NCBI GenBank assembly: GCA_000697355.1
Contig: JNEN01001206.1
Location: 248,001 to 312,000, forward strand
Source: Syncephalastrum monosporum B8922
Lineage: Eukaryota; Mucoromycota; Mucoromycetes; Mucorales; Syncephalastraceae
Reading direction: 5' to 3'
Length of the DNA: 64,000 nucleotides
Both the position numbers and the translations under genes were made by a program. Below, in pieces: positions 12,191 through 24,101 of this stretch. How positions within the stretch are numbered: the first letter of the stretch is position 1; each line of letters opens with the position of its first letter. The notes beneath the pieces are model-generated. The model made no database searches and was not told where the DNA came from. It saw nothing but the letters and a program-made list of their open reading frames with translations.

Positions 12191-13595
12191 ATGTCCATCT
12201 GGATTCAGCTTCCCATTACACTACTCATCACCTTGTGCTGTACCAAAAACGGGCGTTCGCTACGTAAGCCGAGCTTCGCGTGGTTCTCCTTTATACACAT
12301 ATATATATATATATATATTTATATTCTTGTGTCTACTCTGCTACAGTGGCCAACGTAACGGTCAAGTTCCTGCGAGGGGCCATGGCCTATTTGCCATACA
12401 CGACCCGTCTCAAGATAGTCCGAGGGGGTCTTAGTGGCGGTCTCCAACAGGCCCGTTTCTTTATGGATTTTGTCCAGCGTCCCCTCGATGACCAGCCCAA
12501 TTCTATCTACCGCGTCAAGAAGGAATCCTGGCAAGGTTGTTGGATTTCCCTTGACGTACAGAAGAAGAAGACGCCTCTTAAATGGCTCGAGGAAACAGCC
12601 ATGGATGCTGGCGTTGTTGTCCTCTACTTCCATGGTATTGCAATGATCATAACCTCTGATACCATACTTTATAATTTTCATTTTCATTGACTCATGCATT
12701 GGCTGCAGGCGGTGGTTTTCGGCTAGGTATCGTGTAGCACGAATAAGGTCACCCCCCCCACTTTTGCTTGACAAACAGCTTTTATTGGTAGGCACACCCA
12801 CCCAGTACATGCCTGCTTTTCTGCGCATGCTACATCGATTGGAACGCCATGGCTTGAAAGAGCCTCGTATCCTGTCTGTCGACTACAGTCTGTCGCCTGA
12901 AGTGCAATACCCGACCGCTCTTCATGAGTGCGTCGATGCTTACCGCTATCTCGTACACACCCTCAGCGTCTCGCCTCACCGAATTATCATTGGTAAGCAT
13001 TCCTGTCCTTTGCATGTTATCTCGTAGCTCACGCTTTCATGACCTGGCTCCAGCCGGTGACAGCGCAGGCGGCAACTTGACAGCCACGACCCTTCTCAGC
13101 CTGCGCGACCAACGGTCGGACCCGCGCCTGGCATCGCTGCCTCCGCTGCCTCTGCCGAGGGCTGGCGTGTTGATCTCGCCCTGGGCCCGCCTCGAGCTGA
13201 CGGCTCCCTCGATCAAGGCCAACAGCGAAACCGATTTTTTGAGCATTACTGACCTTGAGGGGCACATCGCAGCTTATGCGGGAGACTGGGACAAAAAGAG
13301 TCTTGAGGACAAGCAGCAGTTTGTACAGCAGCCTCTTGTTTCACCGTACTACGCAGATCATACCGGTCTCTGCCCTCTGCATGTGTCGTTGGGCGAAGAA
13401 GAGGCATTAAGGGACGATATCGAGGAATACATTAGACGACTGAGGAGTCAAAAAGTGGCGGTCGAGAGAGTATGCGAACCAGGCGCGGCGCACATCTGGA
13501 TTGTTGAACCTGGTGTCTGCAAATCTCTGGATATGTGGGAGCGAGGTTGGGACGGCCTGACGGACTGGTGCGCTGAGCGGATCACCAAGGGTTAG
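12191..13595 (+). CDS. HSL-type alpha/beta hydrolase (alpha/beta hydrolase fold-3; esterase/lipase-like)
   Basis: Predicted carboxylester hydrolase. Exons: 12191-12263, 12347-12634, a micro-exon 12709-12726, 12792-12992 and 13054-13595. The N-terminus is hydrophobic (MSIWIQLPITLLITL), suggesting membrane attachment or a signal anchor. The oxyanion-hole motif HGGGF is built across the 12634/12709 junction, and the nucleophile elbow is GDSAGG. An acidic residue follows in LGEEEALRDD, and the catalytic histidine is in AAHIWI. These are the HSL-family signatures; the substrate is unknown. The first exon begins about 165 bp after the retroelement remnant, so its promoter may include element sequence. 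AATAAA is at 13701-13706. Confidence 0.85.
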
Positions 13596-13716
13596 CCACT
13601 CAACACGCCGGTCTAGCGCAAGCCAATACAACACGAAGGCTGATCATGGACCATGGCGTGTACCTTATGTATTTTTACCTGTCTTGTACGTGTAGCGAAA
13701 AATAAAGCGGACAAGA

Positions 13717-13754
13717 TTTGGCGCAACAGGAAAAACGCGACGCGTGTGACGCGT
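13717..13754 (+). promoter_or_regulatory. E2F-like and MCB-like boxes upstream of PRI2
   Basis: TTTGGCGC (13717-13724) is an exact match to the E2F consensus TTTSGCGC. It is followed by ACGCGA (13735-13740) and two ACGCGT sites (13740-13745 and 13749-13754), the MluI cell-cycle box bound by fungal MBF. They lie 63-100 bp before the ATG of a replication gene known in other eukaryotes to be G1/S-regulated. Function is inferred from the motifs and position. Confidence 0.6.
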
Positions 13755-13816
13755 GATAATTTAGAAATTTTGAAACCGATCGGCGCGTTCAACGGGTCCC
13801 ACTTTTCTTTAGAACA

Positions 13817-15749
13817 ATGTACAAACAGAAGAAAAAGAACAACCGATTCACGACCGCACAGAAACAAGCCATATACATCGCCCATGGCCCCTCCCCCCTC
13901 GTCGACAAAGAATCCCCCCCCCGCCTCAACTTTTACCAAAAGCCTCCTCCGGCCGACATCACCATTGAGGAATTCGAAATGCTTGCCCTGGATCGACTTC
14001 AAGGTACGCCACCCCATGTGCGTATTCGACACGCCCAGTATTGACCCCCATCTCTAGTGCTGAAAACGGTCGAGAATGCCTCGCTGAGAAATCGCCAAGG
14101 CAATGAATATAAAGCCGAGTTGGATCGCGCGGCCGAAAAGCATTTACCCATGCACTCCAACTTGAGCCGCTCGAGTGATCTCTACAACGAACGACGCAAC
14201 GACCACATTAGCCATTTCGTGCTTCGTCTCGCTTATTGTCGAAGGTAACCCACCCCCCCTCCGTACAATATTCTTCTCATGCTCCATCGCTTACTCTCGT
14301 CTCTATTTTCAGTGAAGAACTGCGTGCCTGGTTCGTGCGACAGGAGTGTGCCTTGTTCAAGTAAGTCGAAAAGAACGGGACAGAAAGACAAGCGGGTATC
14401 TGTGTCTTGGACAAAAACGTTGACAGAGCTCTCTCTCTAGGTTCCGCTTCGAGAATGAAAGTGCAGAAGAGCGCAAACTTTTCATGACAACTTTGGACCT
14501 CAGCTGGGCTACTGTACGTACTGCTGATGATTTTACATGGTGTGATACGCTAACCTTTGGATCGATAGCTCGATGCGGAAGAAAAGGAGCGGATACGCGA
14601 CAAACTCGAAGCATGCTGCTCTTGGTCCATGAATAAACTGGGTCCTGCTGGCATTCGCAAATACGTGGATGGCGAGACCTATTTCAAGGTAAGAAAGAAA
14701 AAACCCCTCTTTAAAGGATGGGCGGATGGGCTGAATCGGTTTTCTTTAGGTGGATTTCGAAAAAGTGCCTGAATTAGTCAGTCGTCGGTCAGCCTACGTC
14801 AGCAAAGGCAAAGTATACGTTCCGATGGCTGAACAGATCAGTCTGGTAATGGACGAATTCCGTGTCTACCTCGAAAAGGCGCTTGATGTAATGCTCCTCA
14901 TAAAGTCTGTGACAGAAGAAGAGACTGACAGCCCACGTATTAGGCCACTGCCAAAGTACTGCCTGTGATGCAAGAAGACGACCGATTGAAGCCCATATTA
15001 ATGAACATCGAAAAATACTATGTCGGCAAAGACTATGGCGCAGAAGGTCCTACCTCGGGCGATGTGCGCGCGAAGGACGTGGATGGCGTAAGTTACAAGG
15101 TGGGCCGTAGTTCATGATCATGGCTAAAATCACTTTCTTTGCTAGCTTATCCGCCATCATGCGCCACTCTGTATGAAGAACCTGCACACCAACCTCCGGA
15201 GAGATAAGCATCTGCGACATGGTGGTCGTATGCAGTATGGCTTGTTCTTGAAAGCCATTGGCCTATCAATCGAAGAAGCACTCGTCTTTTGGCGCATGGC
15301 CTTTTCCAACATGACCGATGACAAGTTCCGGAAAGACTATGCCTACAATATCCGTCACAACTATGGTCTTGAGGGTCACCGAAAGAACTACTCCGCTTAC
15401 AGGTAAAGGAAGACACGAGCTGAAACTGCATTGACTGACCCTATCATACAGCTGTAGCAAGATCATCATGAGCAACCCTCCTTCGACAGGCGACCATCAT
15501 GGATGCCCCTTCCGGCACTTTTCGAATGGTAACCTCGAGTCGCGGTTACACAATGAAGGACTGGGTCCGGCCGACGTGCGAGACATTATGCAGCTTGTCA
15601 AGGATAAACACTATCAAGTGGCATGTACGCGGTACTTTGAGGTCACACATCAAAAGGAGAACGTCGATACGATTGAGCACCCGAACCAGTACTTTGAGCA
15701 GAGTAAAGCATTGGTACAAACACCCGAGGACGCTATGGAAATCGAATAA
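13817..15749 (+). CDS. PRI2: DNA primase large subunit
   Basis: Non-catalytic partner of the primase small subunit in DNA polymerase alpha-primase; it helps initiate and hand off RNA primers in the nucleus. Multiple short introns. The N-terminal helical part (ADITIEEFEMLALDRLQ, LSRSSDLYNERRNDHISHF, ELRAWFVRQECALFK) is followed by the iron-sulfur domain. Its four likely 4Fe-4S cysteines are in HAPLCMKNLH, SCSKIIMSN, HHGCPFRHF and YQVACTRYFE. The conserved DYAYNIRHNYG and GHRKNYSAYSC are intact. The C-terminus ends EDAMEIE. The ATG at 13817 gives MYKQKKKNNRF, a normal family-length N-terminus. Confidence 0.95.
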
Positions 15750-16148
15750 AAAGAAGACTATTTAGCTCTCTTCCTATGTACACAGTGTTTTGGGTTTACT
15801 CTTTGAATTTCCATAGCAGACTATAATTTAAAAACGTCTGCTGCGCCTACTTGTTTCCTTAATGAGCCGAATTGCCGTGAACAGACCTTTCGACACTCTA
15901 CTTTTATACCGCTTTATATATTAATGGCGAGTCAAAGTGACATATATAAACGTTTGATATATTATATGGATAAGGCTAATACAGTAAGATTATCGCGTTG
16001 ATTCATGCAGAGCAAGATAAAACAGCAAAAAAGAGAAGTGGGAACACAAGACAAGGCGCGTTTCTGAGTCCAGAAAATGGCCCCGCGTCGATTATGATTC
16101 TACACGATACTCTCCCTTTTTCCTTCCACTTTACTCACTTCACACACA
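15750..16148. other. AT-rich spacer
   Basis: A 3' flank of PRI2 and promoter of the second E2 gene. It contains TATATA-like stretches around 15915-15965 and a C/T-rich leader ending CACACACA before the ATG. No gene is seen. Confidence 0.5.
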
Positions 16149-16939
16149 ATGGCTTTAAAGCGCATTCAACGAGTGAGCGGGTAGCTTCTTGCTGGCTTCA
16201 TCTTTCTCTAATCTTGCTCGGCAGGAATTGACAGACTTAAGCAAGAACCCTCCACCTGGCATTAGCGCCGGTCCTGTCAATGAAGACGATCTGTTCAAGT
16301 GGCAAGGTATACTAAAACACTCTGTGCTTGCAATGTAACACTCTCTGACATTCGTCTATCTGTAGGCGTCCTGCAAGGACCGGTACGTTGCATATTAATA
16401 CATATCAGAGACACAGGATTCACGACCCAGAGTAGGAGAACAGTCCCTATAAAGGTGGACAGTTCAAAATCGATATCACCTTCTCCGCCGACTACCCTTT
16501 CAAGCCGCCCACAGTATGTCCAAGGGACTTGGGAGAGAAGGGTCTATGCTGATACGTTCTTTAGATGAAATTTGCTACCAAGGTCTACCACCCCAATATC
16601 GACGATGATGGCTCTATCTGCGTTGATCTGCTCAAGACCGACAGCTGGAAGCCCGCTACTCGTTTGTCCCAAGGTACACTCCTACCATCTCGCCCCTTCT
16701 TCTACAGTACGACCTCGCTTACGCCCTCTGCAATGTCTAGTTCTGCAGGCCATCCTCCTGTTGCTTGAACACCCCAACCCAGACGATGCACTCGTTGGTT
16801 CCATTGCCGAACTCTATAATACCAACCGCGCCAAATTTGACAAGACCGCCAAGGACTATACAAAGAAGGCAAGCTTAAAACTATATTCTATGAAAGGCCG
16901 TGTCATAACTGTATTGCTTTAAAATAGCATGCCATGTAA
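16149..16939 (+). CDS. Ubiquitin-conjugating enzyme E2, UBC4/UBE2D-like class I
   Basis: A core-only E2 of about 150 residues. Exons: 16149-16172, 16225-16306, 16366-16382, 16436-16513, 16565-16673, 16741-16868 and 16928-16939. The product begins MALKRIQRELTDLSKNPPPG and has SPYKGGQFKIDITF, YPFKPPTMKF, the HPN motif in VYHPNIDDDGS, the active cysteine in SICVDLLK, and EHPNPDDALVGSIAELY. The last intron has GC..AG ends. Its removal gives KDYTKKHAM, matching the conserved C-terminus (QKYAM) of UBC4-like enzymes. The WKPATR stretch departs from the usual WSPALT, so it may be a divergent paralogue close to S. pombe Ubc14. Confidence 0.88.
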
Positions 16940-18256
16940 GCCGGTGGTCCATCCTCATTCCTGCGTACTGTGCCACTCTGTGTGGTTGTGTGAAAAAGTG
17001 CTGCAACTTCATTTGTACATATCATGTTGGTTTTCGCCTTGGATGATAGCTTTTTTCTTTTTCTTTTTCTTTTTCCTACACATTAAACCAACAGCTCGTC
17101 TCACTGATTCGAATGATACATCTTTACTAGTTATGCCATGTCACGGGGTCATGGGCCACTGCATAAGATGCAAGCTTCCATGTTTAACCAAGTGTATGAT
17201 TCTATTATCATCTCTTGTTTCCCTACCTTTATCGTTTTCTTTCAACCATGATGGAAACAGTGCTGATATGTCAATATCATTACATATAAGAAGTCCAGGG
17301 GTTCCGTTCTCAAATCATGGTGGGAATCATTTGTTTCACAAGACACGCAACATGTGCTCTTGACACCTTACCTCTTCCCTTTGCAATCGCTTTTCTTATT
17401 GCTACTTCTTCACTTTTGGTCCACTTGTTTCATAGCTATGAGATAAGGCAGACATTTTCCTCTTATGATGTACTATGTAGAGTGATACGAACAATGCCGT
17501 CTGCTATCACTGATGGATTTGTTGATCGGTAGGTCGCAAAGGAGTTTAGACACGACAAGACATTCTACCTAGGATTCACGCTGAAAACAAAGCAGGGACT
17601 CCCCGATGCCTTTCTGCACTTAACCGAGAAAATGCATGCTGTGTATGTGTAGAGTTGCTCACTTGCCACTGCGCGACGCTGGTCACCGATGGGTGCAGAC
17701 ACAATTAGATGCCCCAAGTGCACCGTTATGCCAGAACCTCATATACACTCGAGGACCATACTTCAACGTACCGCTCGACGGCCCTCTATGCTTTCCCTAC
17801 AAGGAAAAAAAGAAGCAGACACTGGTGATAGAGTGGCGCGTTTACCGACAGCAGCGGCAAGAATTGACGCAATTCAGCCTGGCTTGCACGCTCTTGGTGG
17901 CTTTAGCATACACAGCCTCCACACTTGGCGAGATACCCATCAGAAGCACATACACCCTTCTTTTGTCTCATAATCAGAAAAATATTCTAAGTACAAAGTT
18001 TTCATTTTTGTTTGTAACGTGTGAGTACGAGTAAGAGGGAAAGAAAGAGGTGATGGCAAAAAGGAGAAAGAAGCGAGAATGGATATGATACGATACTAAG
18101 CTGATACGATAGGAATATGTATATAGAACACAGAGGGGGTTAATGGAGAGGGATTTGATGTGTTGAGATATGGAATACGAGTGAAAGGGTGTGTTGGGTG
18201 TTGTTTTTCTTTGCGTGATTTGAAGAAATATGGGGGGGGGGGGGGCGAGTCTTCTT
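16940..18256. other. Convergent gap with no recognised gene
   Basis: About 1.3 kb lies between two genes that point at each other. It has a T-rich stretch near 17050, short ORFs of weak composition (for example around 17640-18030), and a run of 14 G at 18232-18245 close to the kinase stop codon. Nothing recognisable is encoded. Confidence 0.5.
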
Positions 18257-21160
18257 TTACTCTTCCTCTTCTTCCTCTTCAATGATCGTTCTGGTTGCGC
18301 AGGCACCGGTGTCATTGTTCATGCCATACACGCTCAGTCTGGACCGTGGCTCAAAACGGGACGCCGCCGTGCCTTTGCGCGCGAAATAGGGTGACTCGGG
18401 CACAGGAGGCGATACCGCATGCTGCGGGAGTGGCTGTTGCTGAGGCTGTGGCGGTGACTGGAGCAGGCGTGGCTGATGCTGTTGGTCTTTCATCAGCGAC
18501 AGTGGCGCAGGGTGCTTTGGTGCATCCTCTTCGTCCTCGGAGGAGCTCTCAGATGACAGTTCCGACGATGCAGACAGCACTGGCGACGGCGGCTGCTCGT
18601 GCTGGGGAGTGTGTGTCTGTGGGGTGGTCTGAAGGTGCGTGGCAAGCCCAGGCGCGACTGTCGCAGAGGAGGCAGCCATGGGCGGCATGCTGATTAAATC
18701 TTTCTGGCGATACATCATCGAATACCGTTTAGCACACACATCCACTTCGGTGGCGCGACAGGCCGCCGTGATTGGAACGTGCTTGTCTTCCGGGGCCAGG
18801 ATGGATAGCGCGTCGGCGACGGGGCGTGGCGTTGCGAGCGCCGTCGGCGGTGGCGAGATGGACATGCGCTTCATATCCAGACTCGTCGCGGAGGAGCGCC
18901 AGCTATCGCGCTTATGCGCATTTCTCTGCTGCTGTTGCTTGTGGGACGTCGCGCTGTACGGCAACTGCTCTAGCTCGTTGACGGGCGGGTTGGAGAGTTG
19001 CAGCATGCGTCGGCGGTGTTTTTGACTGGCGGAGCGGTGCATCTGCGCGGAATCCTCATTTTCTTCACTCGGCAGGTCCCAGTAGCGTTGGCGGTTGCAA
19101 TTGGCATCCACGTTGCGATAGTGTGATTGGGACAAGCGGCGAGCGTTGCGGAGCACAGAAGGAGGGATAGGTGCGTTGGGCTGCTGCTGCAGTTGCTGTA
19201 ATTGCTGTTGCTGCTTTGCAGAGCCGAACCATGACTTGACGGACGTGAACCATCCATTTTGGCGTTGTGTCTCTGTTGCTGATGCGGGTGCAGGTTGTGA
19301 AGACATGGGTACTGCTGGTACCGTCGTGACAGGTGATTCAGACTCCATGCCGGTCTGCACAGCTGCGTCGACTGCGTGGACGGTGGTTTGTGTGGCATGG
19401 CTGATCGTGCCATTCGCGGAATAATTACTGGGAGGCTGTCTTTGCTGCTGCGGTACAGGCGAGCTAGGCATGTCCACGTAGTTATGTTTTGCGGGCTGCT
19501 TCAGGTCCTTGTCGACGTTGTCCACGAGCATATTCCACAGACCACTGAGCGAGTCACAACTGCCGGATCGCATTTCGCGCAGCGCATCACTGTCAAAACC
19601 GGCAGACGTAAGGGCGACGATGAGCCGACGCTCAGCAGCCGACATGGCTACCTGCGAATCAGCACGTTGATCCATGTCGCGCGAGGTATGCGAAGGGAGC
19701 ATGGGCAGTGAGCTCCGGTGGGGTGCACTTGTTGTCACCGATGTATGAGGTTGCGCTGCCGATCGCATGCCGGTTGTCATCGTGGGCGCAGAAAAGCGTG
19801 GCGACCGCGTGGCGCCGTATCGCTTCATTTCATCGTTTCGCATGATACCAAGGCTGTAGCGCACCTGCGGCGAGAACTTGGCAGACTTCTCGAATCGAGG
19901 CGAGTACGGCGGCGAAGATGTCATGCTGTAGCTGTCGTAGCTGGAGAGTTCCGATATTTCGTCCTCATCTTCCACGATCGTATTTGAAAAGATGGAGTCC
20001 AAATCGGACCGGCTCGAATGCCGTGTGGAACACGCACTGTCGGATTCATCCGCCATTATTTTGTCGTCGTCATCATCATCATCATCATCAGCATCGTCTT
20101 GATGCACCATGTGCATCCAAGGATGGCTTTGGATCTGCTCCATCGTGATGCGCTCGGTCGGATTCAAACGAAGCATACGCTGGATGAGATCAGCCGCCTC
20201 TGTGTAGGTATATCATAATAGAATGAGTGGGTTTGAACTAGAGTGGATACAAACTCATACCGGAAGAGAAGTAGCTTGGCATCTCGTAGTCGAGGTTGAC
20301 GATTTTGCGTTGTGTGATAATTTCAGAATCGTCGTCGAATGGCAGCTCACCGGCTAGCAGCGTATACATGATGACACCGAGAGACCATATATCCGTTTCT
20401 ATCATGATAATGGTGAGTCTCGATCAGGGTCTAGAACTTCAGTATCTTCTAAGCTCTCACCTGGACCAGTGTACTTTTGGCGGCGGATCACCTCTATATT
20501 ATCAAAGAAAATGGCATGAGAGAATGTATCTGGCATGAGCACCATGCGGTTTACATACCAGGCGCAGAATAGGCCAAACTGCCACAGAACGTTTCGAGGA
20601 GCTGACGAGCATCTGCTTGACGTGCAAAACCGAAATCGCACATCTTGACGTTGTACTGCGCGTCAAGGAGGATGTTCTCCAGCTTGATATCGCGATGGAC
20701 GATGCCTTGTTTGTGACAATAGTGGATGGCGGATGTGAGCTGACGGATCCACTTCTGAACACGGCGTTCAGAGCAGCGGCCACAGGAGGTGAGCGCGTCA
20801 AAGAGTTCACCATTGGGGCAGTATTCCGACACGACGTAGACGGACGACTCCGTGACAATGACCTCGTAAAGCGTAACAATGTTGGGGTGACGGAGCTGCC
20901 GATGGTGGTGGATCTCGCGGGCCATGATAGGAGCATGCTGTTTGCTGATGCGCTTGACGGCGACCTGGCGGCCAGTTAACCTGTGTGTACCGAGTTTAAC
21001 TTTGCCATAGGTGCCCTAATGGTACGAATCGAGGCATGATTTAAGATATAGTTGGTATGTAGATGCATTGGTGAGTATAGCATGAAAAAGAAAAGAAATA
21101 AAATATGGGATGTACCTCGCCAATGGTTTCTCCTAGCGAATAGTAACCGACCGACGTCAT
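18257..21160 (-). CDS. Ser/Thr protein kinase of the CAMK/Snf1-related group (Kin4-like)
   Basis: The kinase domain is spread over several exons (about 20000-21160): glycine loop GEGTYGKVKLG, lysine in VAVKRI, catalytic loop HRDIKLENILL, DFGFAR, activation segment ETFCGSLAYSAPEVI, and DIWSLGVIMYTLLAGELPF. A tail of about 600 residues follows, rich in Gln, Ser and Pro. It contains an ordered block, LTSAGFDSDALREMRSGSCD followed by SLSGLWNMLVDN, reminiscent of a C-terminal element in fungal Kin4-type kinases (from memory). It ends in a Glu run. I chose the ATG that gives MTSVGYYSLGETIGE. An upstream exon (ATG at 21367, MLASRSASRNQ) is possible only with a weak donor. Kin4 acts in cell polarity and spindle checkpoints; the role here is inferred. 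Confidence 0.83.
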
Positions 21161-24101
21161 TTCATGGGAGGAGAGCTCCCTAAGCAGATCATTGTAGTCT
21201 GCGGCCAACTAAAAATAAACCCCCAAATTAGCATGCTTTTTTGCTGATCAGCAGCCTCTCTCTCTTTTTTTTTTTTTTTTTTGCGTCGCCGCGGGATATG
21301 CGTAAATAGGAAAATTGCAACGTGCCTTTGCTTTTTGGTTTCGAGAAGCCGATCGAGATGCAAGCATGATATTAATATACTAGTAAGTGAGTATAGTCTA
21401 AAAAGGTCTGACAGAAAGGAAAGGAAAGGGCTGTCGATGCTAACAGAGAAGGAGGAAGAAGGGAGGGTGAGCGAGGTGAAGGAGAAGAGATGTGACAGTT
21501 GCGAAATGGGGAGGATGTAGACGTTGTTTTGCTGTGTTCGAGTAATGAATGAAAGAGGGCAGACAATGAAATGCGAGCAGGAAGATATTGATTAATGGGA
21601 AATCATATAAATTATAAAAAGGAATGCATCAAGGATGAGGGAATGAAAGGGGAGAGAGAGAAAGAGAGAGAGAGATAAATACTAAAAGAGAGACGGGCAA
21701 AGGAAGAGTAGGAAGGCCCAGAAAAAAAAGGAGCATTAGCTCGAAAACGTCTAGTAATGTATGTGGGCCGTGTATGTGTATCACACCATTGTCTTAATGT
21801 TGTCTTGTTGCGCGCTTTCTCAGGCCAATCAACGCCATCACATTCATGGTGTTCCTCCCCCAATTTCTGTGGGCGTGTGTGTAGGAACACATGGACATTG
21901 CAACCATTTCCCTGCTGACAGCTTTCCACTCATATTGCTTACGGTCAAGCAATATAGATCTGGACGTTTGTCTCACGTTGCACGAACCCTTTGTTCATTT
22001 CTTTGCATTTGCACCCCGAAACAGAAAAAGAAAATGCTGCATGTTTTGGTATCGCAGAAATGAACACGGGTCCGTCTTGTGAATGACTTCAGGGATATAT
22101 TTAACTGGGTGTGAACCCAGAAAAAAGCCTAAAGACCTTGCTTACAGCTCGCTTTTTCTTCTTGTTCGAAAAGAGTATAGTAAAAAACAATGAGCCAAAG
22201 GGGGACGAGTAATGCAAACCGATTTAACTTTATCCGTCTCGTAGTCATATACTCTTAAAGGTATGCAAGGAGGCAGTAGAGATTACAAATAAAGACAGAG
22301 GGATCAGTGCACTCGCGCACATACGCATAAACACCTTGCTCACATATCATTTCGTGCACGAACGATAGACGATATGACAAGTGTCACATGCAAAAAAATG
22401 TGTGTCATCCTCTTTTGTCAACGAGGGGAAGGCTCCAATGTGATTTTCTTTGTCCGGGCCTCCTTTCCGTGCTGATAATGCTGAGGCCCACATGGATCAG
22501 AGATTACTCGCCCTATCAGCCATCAGTTAGTATTCGCCATTCTATAGGGGTAACGCTTACTATGGCAAGAATCAGAAGCACTTGGCAGACTTACAAACCG
22601 AATCATTATGTAGTACCTGCCTGTTCGTAGTGGCATTCATGACACTTTCTGGTAGCATTCATAAATATGGACAATAAACACAATCATGAACTTGTTATAT
22701 ATGTAGGGCACTTTCATTTGGCACCACGAAAAATGGAAAGTCCCCTATATCTTCAGTTTGTGATACTTTGCTTTTAGAAGAGAGGAGAGTCAAAATGGAC
22801 CTACAGTGCACCTGCACCATGCTCTATTTTCCCCAAATGTTGCTCGTCATATGGATAATTCTAAACGAGTTGTGGCGTGGCGAGATATGACCGTCGAACA
22901 AGACGTCATCATCACCCCTATCATACTCCTGTGACATGTCGCTATATCTATATTATGGAGGGGTGCAAAGATATAGGATGCGCTGCTATGGCTGATATAT
23001 GACTGACTCACAATTTGGTATCTACTGTGCTCAGCGAGATGATCAGCTGTATTTTCGTATAAAGACGAGTGCGGACCGAATGGTGAAGGCATATTTATCT
23101 TCGTGATGTGCACATAAGCTGCCCATATATATTATTGCTTTTTCATCCTTCAGATAAGCATGTTGCGAAGAAGTCAGTGTGCAGTTGCATTGGTGCCTTC
23201 TGCCATAGATTAAATATAAAAGTCTTAACTATGTCATACGTAGATATCCACACATATGATATATCTGTAGCTATCGTATCATGCTTGTTTTCAGAGGTTT
23301 TGATGTACATGTGTTTGTATCACCAATACAGAAAGCTCTACATAATATGCTTATCTCTTAGACTATTATGAGGTATATGTATAACTCCTTAGGAATATTA
23401 AAAGTATTGACATTACGTGCATTGGCTCTGTCCACTGGGAAACACAATTTAAGACGGGTCAAAGCTCGCTCTGCGGGAAAATCAGGTCTTTATGGGTTGT
23501 GATATTTATATACTCTCATGCATATCTTGTATAGAACGACATGAGAACCACCATCATTATGGAAAATATACGTGAAGTATGATATCTCTGCACCAGAAAG
23601 ATGACCGTCTCCTCAGATCAGACGATGTAGCCGTCACCGATCGACATATAATATATTTTCTGGAGTGAACAAGACATATAATAAAAAAAAAGAAGATCAT
23701 TTACTATAAAGACGGTTCATATGTTTTCGATGCTTGTATGCTGCCAATCGTCTGCCAGCGGATTGTATTCTCTCGAAGCTAAATATTGTGAACTAGACGC
23801 TTAGTCAGTTTTAACTCGTCATGGTACTAGATTTGGACTATATGTAACGCTAACAACATTATGAAAGAAATGTTCTCTATATATCTCCATTCTTACATTG
23901 TTTAAGAGTAATAGGTAGTTCACTGTCCTATCACGGCCTATAACTTCCATAGGGACAGCCAGTAGTCGTCTATCTAGACTTCGAGCAGATCATGATATTT
24001 TGCTTGGATACGGCGATTGGATGGACAACTTTCAGGTCCCGCATCTGCAAGTTGGGCTTGACAATCCAGACTCGTCATAAAACTCTCTGTCTGGTCTGTC
24101 A
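21161..24101. other. Long AT-rich gene-poor region
   Basis: About 2.9 kb between the divergent kinase and AAA ATPase genes. It holds T/A runs, GA-rich stretches (21410-21510 and 21640-21710) and only short ORFs below 105 codons without recognisable motifs. No tRNA, rRNA or transposon terminal repeats were seen. The kinase promoter and possible 5' exon lie at its left end. Confidence 0.5.
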
